From Smithella sp. ME-1 (GTDB lineage: Bacteria; Desulfobacterota; Syntrophia; Syntrophales; Smithellaceae): DNA of 21,161 nt. Position numbers and translations under genes: made by a program. The DNA is taken from contig AWGX01000641.1 in the NCBI GenBank assembly GCA_000495415.1, forward strand, positions 1 to 21,161, written 5' to 3'. Below are positions 8,150-16,652 of the stretch, piece by piece. Each line of letters begins with the position of its first letter. Position 1 is the stretch's first letter. The notes under the pieces were generated by a model that was not told the DNA's origin, ran no database searches, and worked only from the letters and a program-made list of their open reading frames with translations.

Positions 8150-8215
8150 TAAGAAATCAGGAAACAAGATTTGAAATTTTTAATTTACAAATAAATTTAA
8201 GAGAGGAGATTTTAA

Positions 8216-8734
8216 ATGAAAAAAAATATTTGCCTGATGGTGGGAATTATTTTTGTGTTTTTTGTCTGTAGTGCCGGTTCTTTTGCTGCTGATAAAATTG
8301 GATTTATTAACCTGCAGGAAATAATGCAAAATTCCAATGCCGGCAAAAAGGCTGCGGATGATTTTAAAAAATATTATGATAAAGAAACCCAGGAAATCAA
8401 AACAGCGGAAAAAGAATTGAAGAAAATGAAAGAGGAACTGGATAAACAGGGTTCAATTATGACGCAAAGTTCTCAAAAAGAGAAAGAAACTGCTTATCAG
8501 AAGAAATTGCGTGATTATCAGTTGCTGGTCAACGATACAAACGAAGAACTTAAAAAGCGTGACCAGGAAATGACTCAAAAATTAATGCCGGGAATAATGA
8601 AAATTGTTCGTGCTATCGCTGAAAAAGAAAAATATACGCTGGTTATTGACGTGGCGACTCTGCCGATACCTTATTTCGCGAAAGAAAACGACTTCAGTAA
8701 AAAGGTTATCGAGGAATTCAATAAAACTAAATAA
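8216..8734 (+). CDS. skp: OmpH/Skp family periplasmic chaperone
   Basis: The 172-residue protein has a signal peptide (cleavage likely after SFA, residue 24), then the typical opening ADKIGFINLQEIMQNS. A long Lys/Glu-rich coiled coil (about 45-130) forms the tentacles of the trimeric Skp chaperone, and a C-terminal strand region containing YTLVIDVATLPIPYF packs back on the body. Skp keeps unfolded outer-membrane proteins soluble on their way to BamA, which is encoded just upstream. The start is well supported by AGGAG at 8204-8208, 7 bases before the ATG. The 66-base gap after bamA contains a TTGAAA (8171-8176) and TAAATT (8192-8197) pair 15 bases apart that might be a weak internal promoter. 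Sequence identity within this family is low, so the call rests on layout and position. Confidence 0.88.
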   Translation: MKKNICLMVGIIFVFFVCSAGSFAADKIGFINLQEIMQNSNAGKKAADDFKKYYDKETQEIKTAEKELKKMKEELDKQGSIMTQSSQKEKETAYQKKLRDYQLLVNDTNEELKKRDQEMTQKLMPGIMKIVRAIAEKEKYTLVIDVATLPIPYFAKENDFSKKVIEEFNKTK

Positions 8735-8752
8735 TGGGATAATCTTCGTTCA

Positions 8753-9775
8753 ATGAAAATGACGCTTGCCGAAATAGCAGTATTTCTTGGTGGCACTGTC
8801 GTTGGCGCGGATAATACGGTTATAGAAAATATCCGTTCCATTGAAGAAGCACATGAAGGTGATATTACCTTTGTAGCCAATAAGAAATATTTGAAAAAAT
8901 TAAAGCTGACTAAAGCGTCTGCTGTTCTGGTCCCGCCGCAGACAGCTGCGGAGGGCAAGAATTTGATTGTTGTCGATGATCCGTATGTTGCTTTGGGAAA
9001 ATTACTAACTCTTTTTTATCCATTGGAACATGGCGGAAGCGGAATAAGCCCGAATGTTTATATTGAGGAAGGTGCTGTTGTATCTTCCGGGGCAACTATT
9101 TTCCCCCGGGTTTTTATAGGCAAAGGTGCAACGATCGGTAAAGGATCAGTTATCTATCCAGGCGTTTTTATCGGTCGAGATTCTTTCATCGGAGAAGATT
9201 CGATACTTTATTCCAATGTTGTTGTTTATCACTCTTGCATTATCGGTAAAAGGGTGATCCTGCATTCCGGAGTTGTAATCGGTGCCGATGGATTCGGTTT
9301 TGCATCCCCGGGCAAAAGTAATATAAAAATTCCGCAAGTTGGTATTGTGCAAATTGATGATGATGTGGAAATCGGCGCAAACACAACTGTTGATCGTGCG
9401 GCACTCGGGAAAACATGGATTCAGCGCAATGTTAAAATTGATAATCTTGTCCAAATTGCCCATAATGTTGTTATTGGCGAAAATTCCGTCATTACTGCTC
9501 AGGTCGGTATCTCCGGAAGTACCAAACTGGGTAAAAGCGTAATGGTCGGCGGACAGACAGGAATGGTCGGACATATTGAAATCGGGGACAATGTAATGAT
9601 AGCGGCTGATTCCAAAATTCATAAAAATATCAAATCAGGTGAAGTTGTCGGCGGAAGACCGCATCTGCCTTATAAAGAATTTCTGCAGGTAGAGGCCTGT
9701 CAGTCGAAACTTCCCGAGATGAGATCGACACTTAGAGATCTCGTAAAAAAAGTTGATGAACTCTTAAAAAAATAA
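8753..9775 (+). CDS. lpxD: UDP-3-O-(3-hydroxyacyl)glucosamine N-acyltransferase LpxD
   Basis: LpxD adds the second 3-hydroxyacyl chain, at the 2-amino group of the deacetylated sugar nucleotide, taking it from acyl carrier protein. The 340-residue protein has an N-terminal uridine-binding domain (about 1-95), a left-handed parallel beta helix of hexapeptide repeats (about 98-290, many I-G-x-x-x-x units) and a C-terminal helix (about 312-340). The catalytic histidine is His237 in [12 protein letters not shown], and the family landmark GADGFGF (177-183) is intact. It follows ompH by 18 bases. No clear Shine-Dalgarno site precedes the ATG, and a second ATG two codons later is equally possible. 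The next gene is lpxA after only 24 bases. The fabZ gene found between these two in many bacteria is absent. If the neighbouring GnnA/GnnB calls are right, its substrate carries an amide at position 3. Confidence 0.96.
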   Translation: MKMTLAEIAVFLGGTVVGADNTVIENIRSIEEAHEGDITFVANKKYLKKLKLTKASAVLVPPQTAAEGKNLIVVDDPYVALGKLLTLFYPLEHGGSGISPNVYIEEGAVVSSGATIFPRVFIGKGATIGKGSVIYPGVFIGRDSFIGEDSILYSNVVVYHSCIIGKRVILHSGVVIGADGFGFASPGKSNIKIPQVGIVQIDDDVEIGANTTVDRAALGKTWIQRNVKIDNLVQIAHNVVIGENSVITAQVGISGSTKLGKSVMVGGQTGMVGHIEIGDNVMIAADSKIHKNIKSGEVVGGRPHLPYKEFLQVEACQSKLPEMRSTLRDLVKKVDELLKK

Positions 9776-9799
9776 ATTTCCTGAAAGAAGGTTAAATAG

Positions 9800-10573
9800 A
9801 TGAAAATTCATCCTACAGCTATTATTTCTCCTGACGCTAAACTGGACGAAGGAGTGGAGATTGGTCCATATAGTATCATAGGCAGTGACGTTAAAATCGG
9901 CAAAAATACCGTGATCGGGCCGCATACTGTCATTGATGACTATACCCATATTGGCGAAGGCTGCCGTATTTTTCAATTTTGTTCTATCGGTGCTCCGCCA
10001 CAGGATTTGAAATTCGGTGGTGAAAAAACCAGAGTAGTTATCGGGAATTTTAATACTATCAGAGAATTTGTAACAATTCATCGAGCTACTTCTGCTGATA
10101 TAGGTGTGACTATCATTGGCGATCACAATTTGCTTATGGCCTATGTTCATGTGGCACATAATTGTAAACTGGGTAATAGGATTGTTATGGCTAACGTGGC
10201 TACACTGGCCGGTCATGTGCATGTTGAAGATTATGCTATTATCGGAGGATTAACCGCCGTTCATCAATTCACTGTTATCGGTGCCCATTGTATTATCGGC
10301 GGAGCATCCGCGGTGGTTAAGGATATTCCTCCTTATACCATGGCTTCGGGCAACCATGCCAAACTATTTGGTCTGAATCTTGTCGGACTCAAAAGACGCA
10401 ATTTCTCAGAAAAAACCATCAAAGCGATCAAAGACACATACAGAATTATTTTCCGTTCCAATCTTTTATTGGATGCGGCCTTGAAAAAGGCGCAGGACGA
10501 AACCGAAAATCTCCCGGAAGTAAATCATTTTATTAAGTTCGTCAAAGAATCAAAAAGAGGCGTTTGCCGCTGA
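9800..10573 (+). CDS. lpxA: UDP-N-acetylglucosamine acyltransferase LpxA (possibly UDP-GlcNAc3N-selective)
   Basis: LpxA carries out the first step of lipid A synthesis, moving a 3-hydroxyacyl chain from acyl carrier protein to position 3 of the sugar nucleotide. The 257-residue protein has a hexapeptide-repeat beta helix (about 1-185) and a C-terminal helical bundle. By motif alignment with E. coli LpxA, catalytic His125 corresponds to His120 in VHVAHN, Asp74 to Asp69, His144 to His139 and His160 to His155. Gly168 corresponds to the ruler residue Gly173, which allows a long acyl chain. A GAAGG site lies 8 bases before the ATG. The next two genes look like gnnA and gnnB, so the true acceptor may be UDP-GlcNAc3N, with an amide-linked product. 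The residues visible here do not settle that. Confidence 0.96.
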   Translation: MKIHPTAIISPDAKLDEGVEIGPYSIIGSDVKIGKNTVIGPHTVIDDYTHIGEGCRIFQFCSIGAPPQDLKFGGEKTRVVIGNFNTIREFVTIHRATSADIGVTIIGDHNLLMAYVHVAHNCKLGNRIVMANVATLAGHVHVEDYAIIGGLTAVHQFTVIGAHCIIGGASAVVKDIPPYTMASGNHAKLFGLNLVGLKRRNFSEKTIKAIKDTYRIIFRSNLLLDAALKKAQDETENLPEVNHFIKFVKESKRGVCR

Positions 10574-10584
10574 TAATAAAAAAT

Positions 10585-11532
10585 ATGAAAAAAAAGAAAA
10601 TAAAAGTTGGCGTGGTCGGAGTGGGCCATTTAGGCAATTATCATCTGCAAAAATACCATAATCTGGAAAATTGCGAAATTGCTGCTGTAGCGGACACGTT
10701 TGCCGGCCGTGCTCAGAAAGCTGCAGAAATTTATAAATGTGATCCATTCTCTGATTATCAGGCAATGCTGGGTAAAGTTGATGCTGTGAGCATTGCCGTT
10801 CCGACAAGCGATCATTACAAGGTAGCCAGAGATTTTCTGGCGACAGGCGCGGATGTCTTAATAGAGAAACCTATCTGCGCAACTTTAAAAGAAGCAGATG
10901 AATTGATAGAATCGGCAAAAAAAAATGGTTTGATTCTGCAGGTTGGTTTTGTTGAAAGATTCAATCCTGCAATCATGGCCATGGAGAATGTTATAAAGAG
11001 ACCGATGTTTATTGAAGCGCATCGCTTGCACCCCTTCTTTGAGCGCGGAACCGATGTTGATGTTATTCTGGATTTAATGATTCACGACCTCGACATTATC
11101 CTGAAATTCGTGGATTCCCCGATTAAAGGAGTTGAAGCTGTAGGTGTTCCTATCCTGTCCGACAAAATTGATATATCCAATGTACGGATTTCCTTTTCTA
11201 CCGGTTGCATAGCCAATGTCACAGCCAGTCGCATTAGCGCTAAAACCATGCAAAAAATACGCTTTTTCGGTGTCGAAGGATATCACGCAGTTGATTGCCA
11301 GAAACGTGAAATTGTATCTTTGAGCAAAAGAACAAATGAAGCTGGTCAGCAGCAGATTATTCAAAACAATGTAGAGGTTGGCAGCCATGATCCTCTGGAG
11401 GAAGAAATCCGTTCTTTTGTTAATGCTGTGGCCAATCGTTCTATGCCTCTTGTATCAGGTGAAGAAGCGCGCAAATCCCTGGAGTTGGCCATTGATATAA
11501 TCAATAAAATGAAAGTTGCCGAGGTAGTGTGA
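10585..11532 (+). CDS. gnnA: Gfo/Idh/MocA-family NAD-dependent oxidoreductase, probable GnnA
   Basis: The 315-residue protein has an N-terminal Rossmann fold with the dinucleotide motif GVVGVGHLG (9-17), the family signature E-K-P (94-96) and the substrate-domain stretch containing D-L-M-I-H-D (163-168), whose His and Asp are the usual catalytic region. Its place between lpxA and lpxB, next to a DegT-type aminotransferase, matches gnnA of Acidithiobacillus ferrooxidans. That enzyme oxidises the 3-hydroxyl of UDP-GlcNAc to a ketone with NAD. The frame is open from a TTG at 10564, which would overlap lpxA and has GAGG only 3 bases ahead. The ATG at 10585 gives the usual family N-terminus and is preferred, though it has no good Shine-Dalgarno site. 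Related dehydrogenases occur near lpxA without an aminotransferase partner in other bacteria, so the specific role depends on the pair. Confidence 0.75.
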   Translation: MKKKKIKVGVVGVGHLGNYHLQKYHNLENCEIAAVADTFAGRAQKAAEIYKCDPFSDYQAMLGKVDAVSIAVPTSDHYKVARDFLATGADVLIEKPICATLKEADELIESAKKNGLILQVGFVERFNPAIMAMENVIKRPMFIEAHRLHPFFERGTDVDVILDLMIHDLDIILKFVDSPIKGVEAVGVPILSDKIDISNVRISFSTGCIANVTASRISAKTMQKIRFFGVEGYHAVDCQKREIVSLSKRTNEAGQQQIIQNNVEVGSHDPLEEEIRSFVNAVANRSMPLVSGEEARKSLELAIDIINKMKVAEVV

Positions 11533-11534
11533 AA

Positions 11535-12629
11535 ATGATTCCGATGGTGGATTTAAAAAGGCAGTACTATAATCTTAAGAACGAAATCGATGCTGCAATC
11601 AGCGATGTTTTAGAACAAACCCATTTTATTCTCGGACCTAACGTAAGCGCGCTGGAAACAGAAGTTGCCGCTTATCATGATTTGCCTTATGCTGCAGGAG
11701 TTGCCAATGGAACCGATGCCTTGCTTCTGGCATTACGTGCTTGCGGTATTGGAGCCGGCGATGAGGTAATTACGACCCCTTTTACTTTTATTGCCACGGC
11801 GGAAGTCATCGCTCTTTTAGGTGCTACGCCCGTGTTTGTGGACATTTCTCCTGAGACTTATAATCTTGATTGCAGCCGGATTGCTGAAAAAATAACCACG
11901 AAAACAAAGGCAGTTATACCGGTGCATTTGTTCGGTCATCCTGCCGACATGGCACCAGTTATGAAAATAGCTGCAACGCACAATCTTAAAGTGATTGAAG
12001 ATTGCGCGCAGGCTTTCGGAGCTAAATATAATGGTCAGAAAGTAGGCACAATCGGTGATGTCGGTTGTTTTAGTTTCTTCCCTAGTAAAAATTTAGCCGG
12101 TTATGGCGACGGGGGCATGGTCATCACGAACAATGAAGAAATCGCCGGACAAGTAAAAATGTTACGCAACCACGGCAGTGCAAAGCGTTATTATCATCAA
12201 AAAATCGGATACAACAGCCGCCTGGACGAAATTCAGGCCGCGATCATTCGTGTTAAGCTTAAAAAAATAGACCAGTTTAATGAAGCACGCCGTCGAAACG
12301 CTGCATCTTATTGCGCAGCCATCAAAAGTAAAGATATAATCCTGCCGACGACGTCTTCTGGCTGTGAACATGTTTATCACCAATTCACTATTCGTGCAAA
12401 AAATCGTGATGTTTTGGCCGGCGCTCTTCAGAAGAAAGATATTGCTTCTGCCGTATATTATCCGGTACCTCTGCATCAGCAGGAAGTTTTTCTGAATTTG
12501 TATAATGTTTCAGTAAAACTGCCGCAAAGCGAAAAATGTGCGCAGGAAGTTCTTTCTCTGCCGATGTTTCCGGAATTGAGCCGGGAGGAAATAAGGTTTA
12601 TTGCCGACGTGATTAATAATGCCTCTTGA
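11535..12629 (+). CDS. gnnB: DegT/DnrJ/EryC1-family PLP aminotransferase, probable GnnB
   Basis: The 364-residue protein is a fold-type I sugar aminotransferase. It opens with MIPMVDLKRQYY and has the cofactor-site G-T-D-A-L segment (59-63), the Asp that contacts the pyridine nitrogen (Asp156, in VIEDCAQAFGA) and the Schiff-base lysine Lys185 in FFPSKNLAGYGDGG. It would transfer an amino group, usually from glutamate, to the 3-keto sugar made by the preceding dehydrogenase, giving UDP-GlcNAc3N for LpxA. The ATG at 11535 lies 9 bases after GAGGT and is preferred. A GTG at 11529 would overlap the upstream stop codon by four bases but has its ribosome site too close. Its end overlaps the start of lpxB by 11 bases. 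WbpE-like enzymes of O-antigen synthesis look very similar, so the lipid A role comes from the location. Confidence 0.75.
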   Translation: MIPMVDLKRQYYNLKNEIDAAISDVLEQTHFILGPNVSALETEVAAYHDLPYAAGVANGTDALLLALRACGIGAGDEVITTPFTFIATAEVIALLGATPVFVDISPETYNLDCSRIAEKITTKTKAVIPVHLFGHPADMAPVMKIAATHNLKVIEDCAQAFGAKYNGQKVGTIGDVGCFSFFPSKNLAGYGDGGMVITNNEEIAGQVKMLRNHGSAKRYYHQKIGYNSRLDEIQAAIIRVKLKKIDQFNEARRRNAASYCAAIKSKDIILPTTSSGCEHVYHQFTIRAKNRDVLAGALQKKDIASAVYYPVPLHQQEVFLNLYNVSVKLPQSEKCAQEVLSLPMFPELSREEIRFIADVINNAS

Positions 12630-13800
12630 AGAAAAGAAATCAAATCCATTAATGCCTGCTACATATAAGAAAAATAAAACAATCATGATTGTTGCCGGTG
12701 AAGCTTCGGGCGACATGCATGGCGCCAATCTCGTCAAAGAAATGTTAAAGATTGATCCGACGCTTAATTTTTACGGTATCGGTGGGAAGAAAATGAAAGA
12801 AGAAAAAGTTCAACTTCTTGCCGATGCTTCTGGTATGGCTGTTGTAGGTTTAACCGAGGTTTTTTCCAAATTGGGAAATATTTTTAAAATAATGAGCATA
12901 ATGAAAAAATCTATGGATGAACGCAAGCCGGATCTTGTTATCCTGATTGATTATCCTGATTTCAATCTTCCTTTAGCAACGGCTGCTAAGAAAAGAGGAA
13001 TAAAGGTTTTTTATTATATCAGTCCGCAGGTTTGGGCCTGGCGTAAAGGCAGAATAGAACAAATCAAGAAAAACGTAAATAAAATGGCAGTTATCCTGCC
13101 TTTTGAAGTTGAAACATATGCTCAAGCGGGCTTTACGGTAAATTACGTCGGTCATCCTTTACTTGATTTAGTGAAACAGAATTATTCAAAACAGGAATCG
13201 AGAAAAAAATTCGGCCTTGCCGAAAATAAAACGACTATTGGAATTTTACCAGGCAGCCGGCTTTCGGAAACAGAGAAATTAATGCCGGAATTATTACTTG
13301 CAGCCGAAATTCTAAAGAGAGAACTACCGGACATACAATTTGTTCTGCCTCTGGCCGATACACTCGAAGAAAAAAACGTGGCTGAAATTATTTCAAGATT
13401 TGATCTAAAAATAAATATAATTACCGGCCACACTTATGATGTCATCTCCTGTGCTGATTTAGCATTGGTTGCTTCGGGAACGGCAACTCTGGAAACAGCT
13501 CTGTTGAATGTTCCCATGGTTATTGTTTATAAAATTTCTCTTCTTTCTTATATTATCGGCAGATTGATTGTGGATGTAAAAAATATCGGCCTTGTCAATA
13601 TTATTGCCGGAAAAACCATTGTTCCTGAATTGATTCAAAAAGATGCAAGCGGTCAGCGTATTGCCGAAGAGGCTCTGTCGATTTTAAATAATGTAGAAAG
13701 AAAACAGGAAATTATAAAAGAGATGTCGGAGATACGTGCCAAGCTGGGCGAGCCCGGTGCCGCAATAAGAGCTGCGCAAATTGCCTGCGATATGATATAG
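12619..13800 (+). CDS. lpxB: Lipid-A-disaccharide synthase LpxB
   Basis: LpxB joins a 2,3-diacyl sugar 1-phosphate to its UDP-activated form, releasing UDP and giving the beta-1,6 disaccharide of lipid A. The 393-residue GT19 glycosyltransferase shows all landmarks: GEASGD (27-32), I-D-Y-P-D-F-N around 110-116 with the Asp equivalent to E. coli Asp98, SPQVWAWRKGR (135-145), LPGSRLSETEK (210-220) and the ASGTATLETAL stretch near the donor site. It is a peripheral inner-membrane protein. The ATG at 12619 overlaps gnnB by 11 bases and lacks a clear Shine-Dalgarno site. In-frame ATGs at 12652 and 12685 are alternatives, and 12652 would remove a poorly conserved 11-residue tail. The LpxH or LpxI hydrolase that makes its acceptor is not in the window. 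Confidence 0.95.
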   Translation: MPLEEKKSNPLMPATYKKNKTIMIVAGEASGDMHGANLVKEMLKIDPTLNFYGIGGKKMKEEKVQLLADASGMAVVGLTEVFSKLGNIFKIMSIMKKSMDERKPDLVILIDYPDFNLPLATAAKKRGIKVFYYISPQVWAWRKGRIEQIKKNVNKMAVILPFEVETYAQAGFTVNYVGHPLLDLVKQNYSKQESRKKFGLAENKTTIGILPGSRLSETEKLMPELLLAAEILKRELPDIQFVLPLADTLEEKNVAEIISRFDLKINIITGHTYDVISCADLALVASGTATLETALLNVPMVIVYKISLLSYIIGRLIVDVKNIGLVNIIAGKTIVPELIQKDASGQRIAEEALSILNNVERKQEIIKEMSEIRAKLGEPGAAIRAAQIACDMI

Positions 13801-13808
13801 AAACAAAT

Positions 13809-15572
13809 ATGGAAACTTTTAAAAGATTATTATTAATGGCCAGGCAATATTATGTGCGCTTTATCCTTGCCGTGATTTGCATGATCATTGCCGGAGGTTT
13901 GCAATCCGCTCTGCCGCTGATTGCCAAGCCGGCCATTGACGAAATATTCGTCAATAAAGATATTGCCTCGCTGAAATGGATACCTTTTGCGGTAATAGCA
14001 ATTTTCTTGTTTAAAGGGTTGTGCAACTATGGTCAGGCCATTTTAATGAGTTCTATAGGCCTGCGCATTGTTACGAATTTGCGTAATCAACTTTACGAAC
14101 AAATTCAAAAGCAATCCTTATCTTTTTTTGCCGACCATCCCACAGGATTGCTGATGTCTCGGATTACCAATGATGTTCAGTCCGTTCAAACCGCTTCGGC
14201 AGAGGCAATAACTGCATTAGTTAAAGACAGTTTCATGCTGTTGGGCCTCGTCGGCGTGATTTTTTACACGGACTGGAAACTGGCGCTTATCGCGATGGTT
14301 GTCTTTCCCCTGACCGTTTATCCCATTGCCTGGTTTGGTAGAAAAATACGCAATGTTACAACCTCAACACAAATCACTATGGGAACGTTGAATTCCCTTT
14401 TGCAGGAAACCATTTCCGGTACGCGCATTGTCAAAGCATTCGGCATGGAGAAATACGAAAGCAAAAGATTTGCCGCGGAAAACGAAAAACTGTTTAAATA
14501 TAACATGAAATCCGTTTCCGTAAATGCCATTTCCAGCCCATTAATGGATTTTCTGGGTGGATTGGGGATTGCCGCTGTCATTTTTTACGGTGGATACAAC
14601 GTCGTACAAGGCAATTCCACCCCTGGCACGTTCTTCTCTTTTATTGCCGCGCTGCTGATGCTTTATGAGCCGGTTAAACGGCTCACCAATATCAATAACA
14701 CCATTAATCAGGGAATTGCCGGCGCCGATCGTATTTTTAGTATCATCGACCGTGTACCGGATATTGAAGATAAATCCGATGTCGTTATTCTACCACATGT
14801 TACGCAGAGTATCGATATTGAAAATGTGACATTTTGTTATGACGAAAAGCCTGTGCTGAAAAATATCAACCTCTCGATCAAGGCGGGTGAAGTTGTCGCT
14901 TTTGTCGGAATGAGCGGCGGCGGCAAGACATCGCTGGTCAATCTGATACCAAGATTTTATGATGTCAGTGCCGGCCGCATTATGATTGACGGATATGATA
15001 TACGGGATGTCTCTCTGAAATCTTTGCGCAGCCAGATCGCCATAGTAACTCAGCAGACCATTCTTTTTAATGATACCGTTAGGAATAATATTGCTTACGG
15101 CGATATCCAAAGAACGGAAGAAGACATCATCAATGCCGCCAAAGCGGCCAATGCTCATGACTTTATCATGCGCCTGCCGAAAGGATATGAAAGCAATATC
15201 GGAGAACTGGGCACTAAACTTTCCGGTGGTGAGAAACAGCGGATTTCTATTGCCCGCGCACTGCTCAAAAACGCTCCCATTTTAATTCTTGACGAGGCTA
15301 CTTCATCGCTGGACACGGAAGCGGAAATTGAAGTGCAGGATGCTCTGGATAATCTCATGAAAGGCCGCACCACGCTGGTTATAGCACACAGACTTTCCAC
15401 GATTCGCAACGCTGACCGAATCATTGCTCTTGTCAGCGGGAAGATCGTGGAAGAAGGCGATCACGAAACATTAATGAAGAAAAAAGGCGAATATTTCCGT
15501 CTGTATAATTTGCAGTTCAAAGATGAAGGAAGTGATGAAAGAAATGATCAATTGGCAAAAGATATGGGATGA
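13809..15572 (+). CDS. msbA: Lipid A export ABC transporter MsbA
   Basis: This 587-residue half-transporter fuses a six-span membrane domain (about residues 1-310) to a nucleotide-binding domain (about 335-575) and works as a homodimer to flip core-lipid A across the inner membrane. The ATPase motifs are complete: Walker A GMSGGGKTS (367-375, Lys373), LSGGEKQ (471-477), ILILDE (491-496, Glu496) and switch His527. Together with its place between lpxB and lpxK this makes MsbA much more likely than a drug exporter, although the family looks alike by sequence. The ATG lies 8 bases after lpxB with no clear ribosome site. The last 29 bases overlap the preferred start of lpxK. Its second half looks somewhat GC-richer than the flanking genes by eye, which I did not measure. 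Confidence 0.9.
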   Translation: METFKRLLLMARQYYVRFILAVICMIIAGGLQSALPLIAKPAIDEIFVNKDIASLKWIPFAVIAIFLFKGLCNYGQAILMSSIGLRIVTNLRNQLYEQIQKQSLSFFADHPTGLLMSRITNDVQSVQTASAEAITALVKDSFMLLGLVGVIFYTDWKLALIAMVVFPLTVYPIAWFGRKIRNVTTSTQITMGTLNSLLQETISGTRIVKAFGMEKYESKRFAAENEKLFKYNMKSVSVNAISSPLMDFLGGLGIAAVIFYGGYNVVQGNSTPGTFFSFIAALLMLYEPVKRLTNINNTINQGIAGADRIFSIIDRVPDIEDKSDVVILPHVTQSIDIENVTFCYDEKPVLKNINLSIKAGEVVAFVGMSGGGKTSLVNLIPRFYDVSAGRIMIDGYDIRDVSLKSLRSQIAIVTQQTILFNDTVRNNIAYGDIQRTEEDIINAAKAANAHDFIMRLPKGYESNIGELGTKLSGGEKQRISIARALLKNAPILILDEATSSLDTEAEIEVQDALDNLMKGRTTLVIAHRLSTIRNADRIIALVSGKIVEEGDHETLMKKKGEYFRLYNLQFKDEGSDERNDQLAKDMG

Positions 15573-16641
15573 CGACGGAAATAAAAATGTTTACATCCCT
15601 GTCAAAGTAATTGCATCCATCCTGTCTTTTTTTTATCTAGGTGTTATCAATTTTCGCAATTGGCTGTATGATCACAAAATATTCGAAGAAATGAAGCTTC
15701 CCTGTCCGGTAATCAGTGTCGGTAATATCACCGTCGGTGGTACAGGCAAAACTCCCTGTGTAATAATGCTGGCTCGAATGCTTCAAAAAAATGGCTTTAA
15801 GCCGGCGGTTATCAGCCGCGGTTATGGCAGCAGAAGCATCAATCCCGTAAATATTATATCAGATGGTGATAAAGTTTTGCTGGACAGCGAAACCGCCGGA
15901 GACGAACCCTATTTAATTGCTCAAGAATTAAAAAACGTTCCTGTTATTACAGGAGCAAATAGGATTGCCACAGGAAAGGCAGCAATTGATAAATTCGGAG
16001 CAAATGTGATTATCTGTGACGATGCGATGCAGCACCGTCAAATTTTCAGGGATATTAATCTGGTCTTATTGGACAACAGAAGTTTAAATGAAAATAATCG
16101 TATGCTTCCGCGAGGAAGATTGCGGGAACCAGTGAAAGAATTGAAAAGAGCCGATGCTATAATACTTACAAGAACGGATGAGGCTCAACAGGCAGACAAA
16201 AAAACCGGGGAGATAATAAAAAGTATACCCGTTTTTAAAAGTATTCATAAACCGAAAGATATTATCAGGGCAGATTTTAATGAGAGAAAGCCGGTTCCCG
16301 AACTAAAAGAGAAAAAAGTTTACGCTTTTTGCGGAATAGCCAAGCCTGATTCTTTTAGAAAAATTCTGTTGTCTGCGGGGGCGCGGATTTTGTCCTTTGA
16401 TGTTTTTCCGGATCATCACCGCTATAAGAAAAGCGAATTGGAAAAAATAAGGAATGGATTTATTAGTTGCAGTGCGGATTATCTGATGACTACGGAAAAA
16501 GACGCTGTGCGCCTTAAGAATTATCCTGAATTTTTAAAAATACTTAGTGTTTTACGCGTGGAAATGGAAATAATATCTTCCGCCCGGTTGTTTGAAGAAT
16601 TTATAATTAAACGGATAAAACTTCGTCATGAAATACAATAA
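15544..16641 (+). CDS. lpxK: Tetraacyldisaccharide 4'-kinase LpxK
   Basis: LpxK phosphorylates the 4'-position of the tetraacyl disaccharide 1-phosphate, giving lipid IVA. The 365-residue protein has an N-terminal membrane-associated helix (about 18-38), a P-loop in SVGNITVGGTGKTP (58-71), the catalytic-region G-D-E-P (119-122), DDAMQHR (159-165), the F-P-D-H-H-R-Y stretch (288-294) and TTEKDAVRL (316-324). Most family members read D-D-G-x-Q-H where this one has Ala for Gly, a mild change. In-frame ATGs at 15523, 15535 and 15544 are possible. The last has GGAAG 11 bases upstream and gives the expected short N-terminus, so it is preferred, overlapping msbA by 29 bases. The next gene follows after 11 bases. 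The Kdo transferase waaA, often found near here, is absent. Confidence 0.93.
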   Translation: MINWQKIWDDDGNKNVYIPVKVIASILSFFYLGVINFRNWLYDHKIFEEMKLPCPVISVGNITVGGTGKTPCVIMLARMLQKNGFKPAVISRGYGSRSINPVNIISDGDKVLLDSETAGDEPYLIAQELKNVPVITGANRIATGKAAIDKFGANVIICDDAMQHRQIFRDINLVLLDNRSLNENNRMLPRGRLREPVKELKRADAIILTRTDEAQQADKKTGEIIKSIPVFKSIHKPKDIIRADFNERKPVPELKEKKVYAFCGIAKPDSFRKILLSAGARILSFDVFPDHHRYKKSELEKIRNGFISCSADYLMTTEKDAVRLKNYPEFLKILSVLRVEMEIISSARLFEEFIIKRIKLRHEIQ

Positions 16642-16652
16642 AGGTAAAATTG

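Noticed and set aside
9146..9622. A 158-residue minus-strand frame inside lpxD
   Set aside because: It is a shadow of the hexapeptide repeats of lpxD, rich in Asn, Asp and Ile, with no ribosome site or recognisable fold.
9764..10222. A 152-residue minus-strand frame inside lpxA
   Set aside because: It is antisense to a clear gene with intact catalytic residues and has no features of its own.
13809..15572. Assignment of MsbA as a multidrug exporter
   Set aside because: The families are similar, but location between lpxB and lpxK strongly favours lipid A transport.
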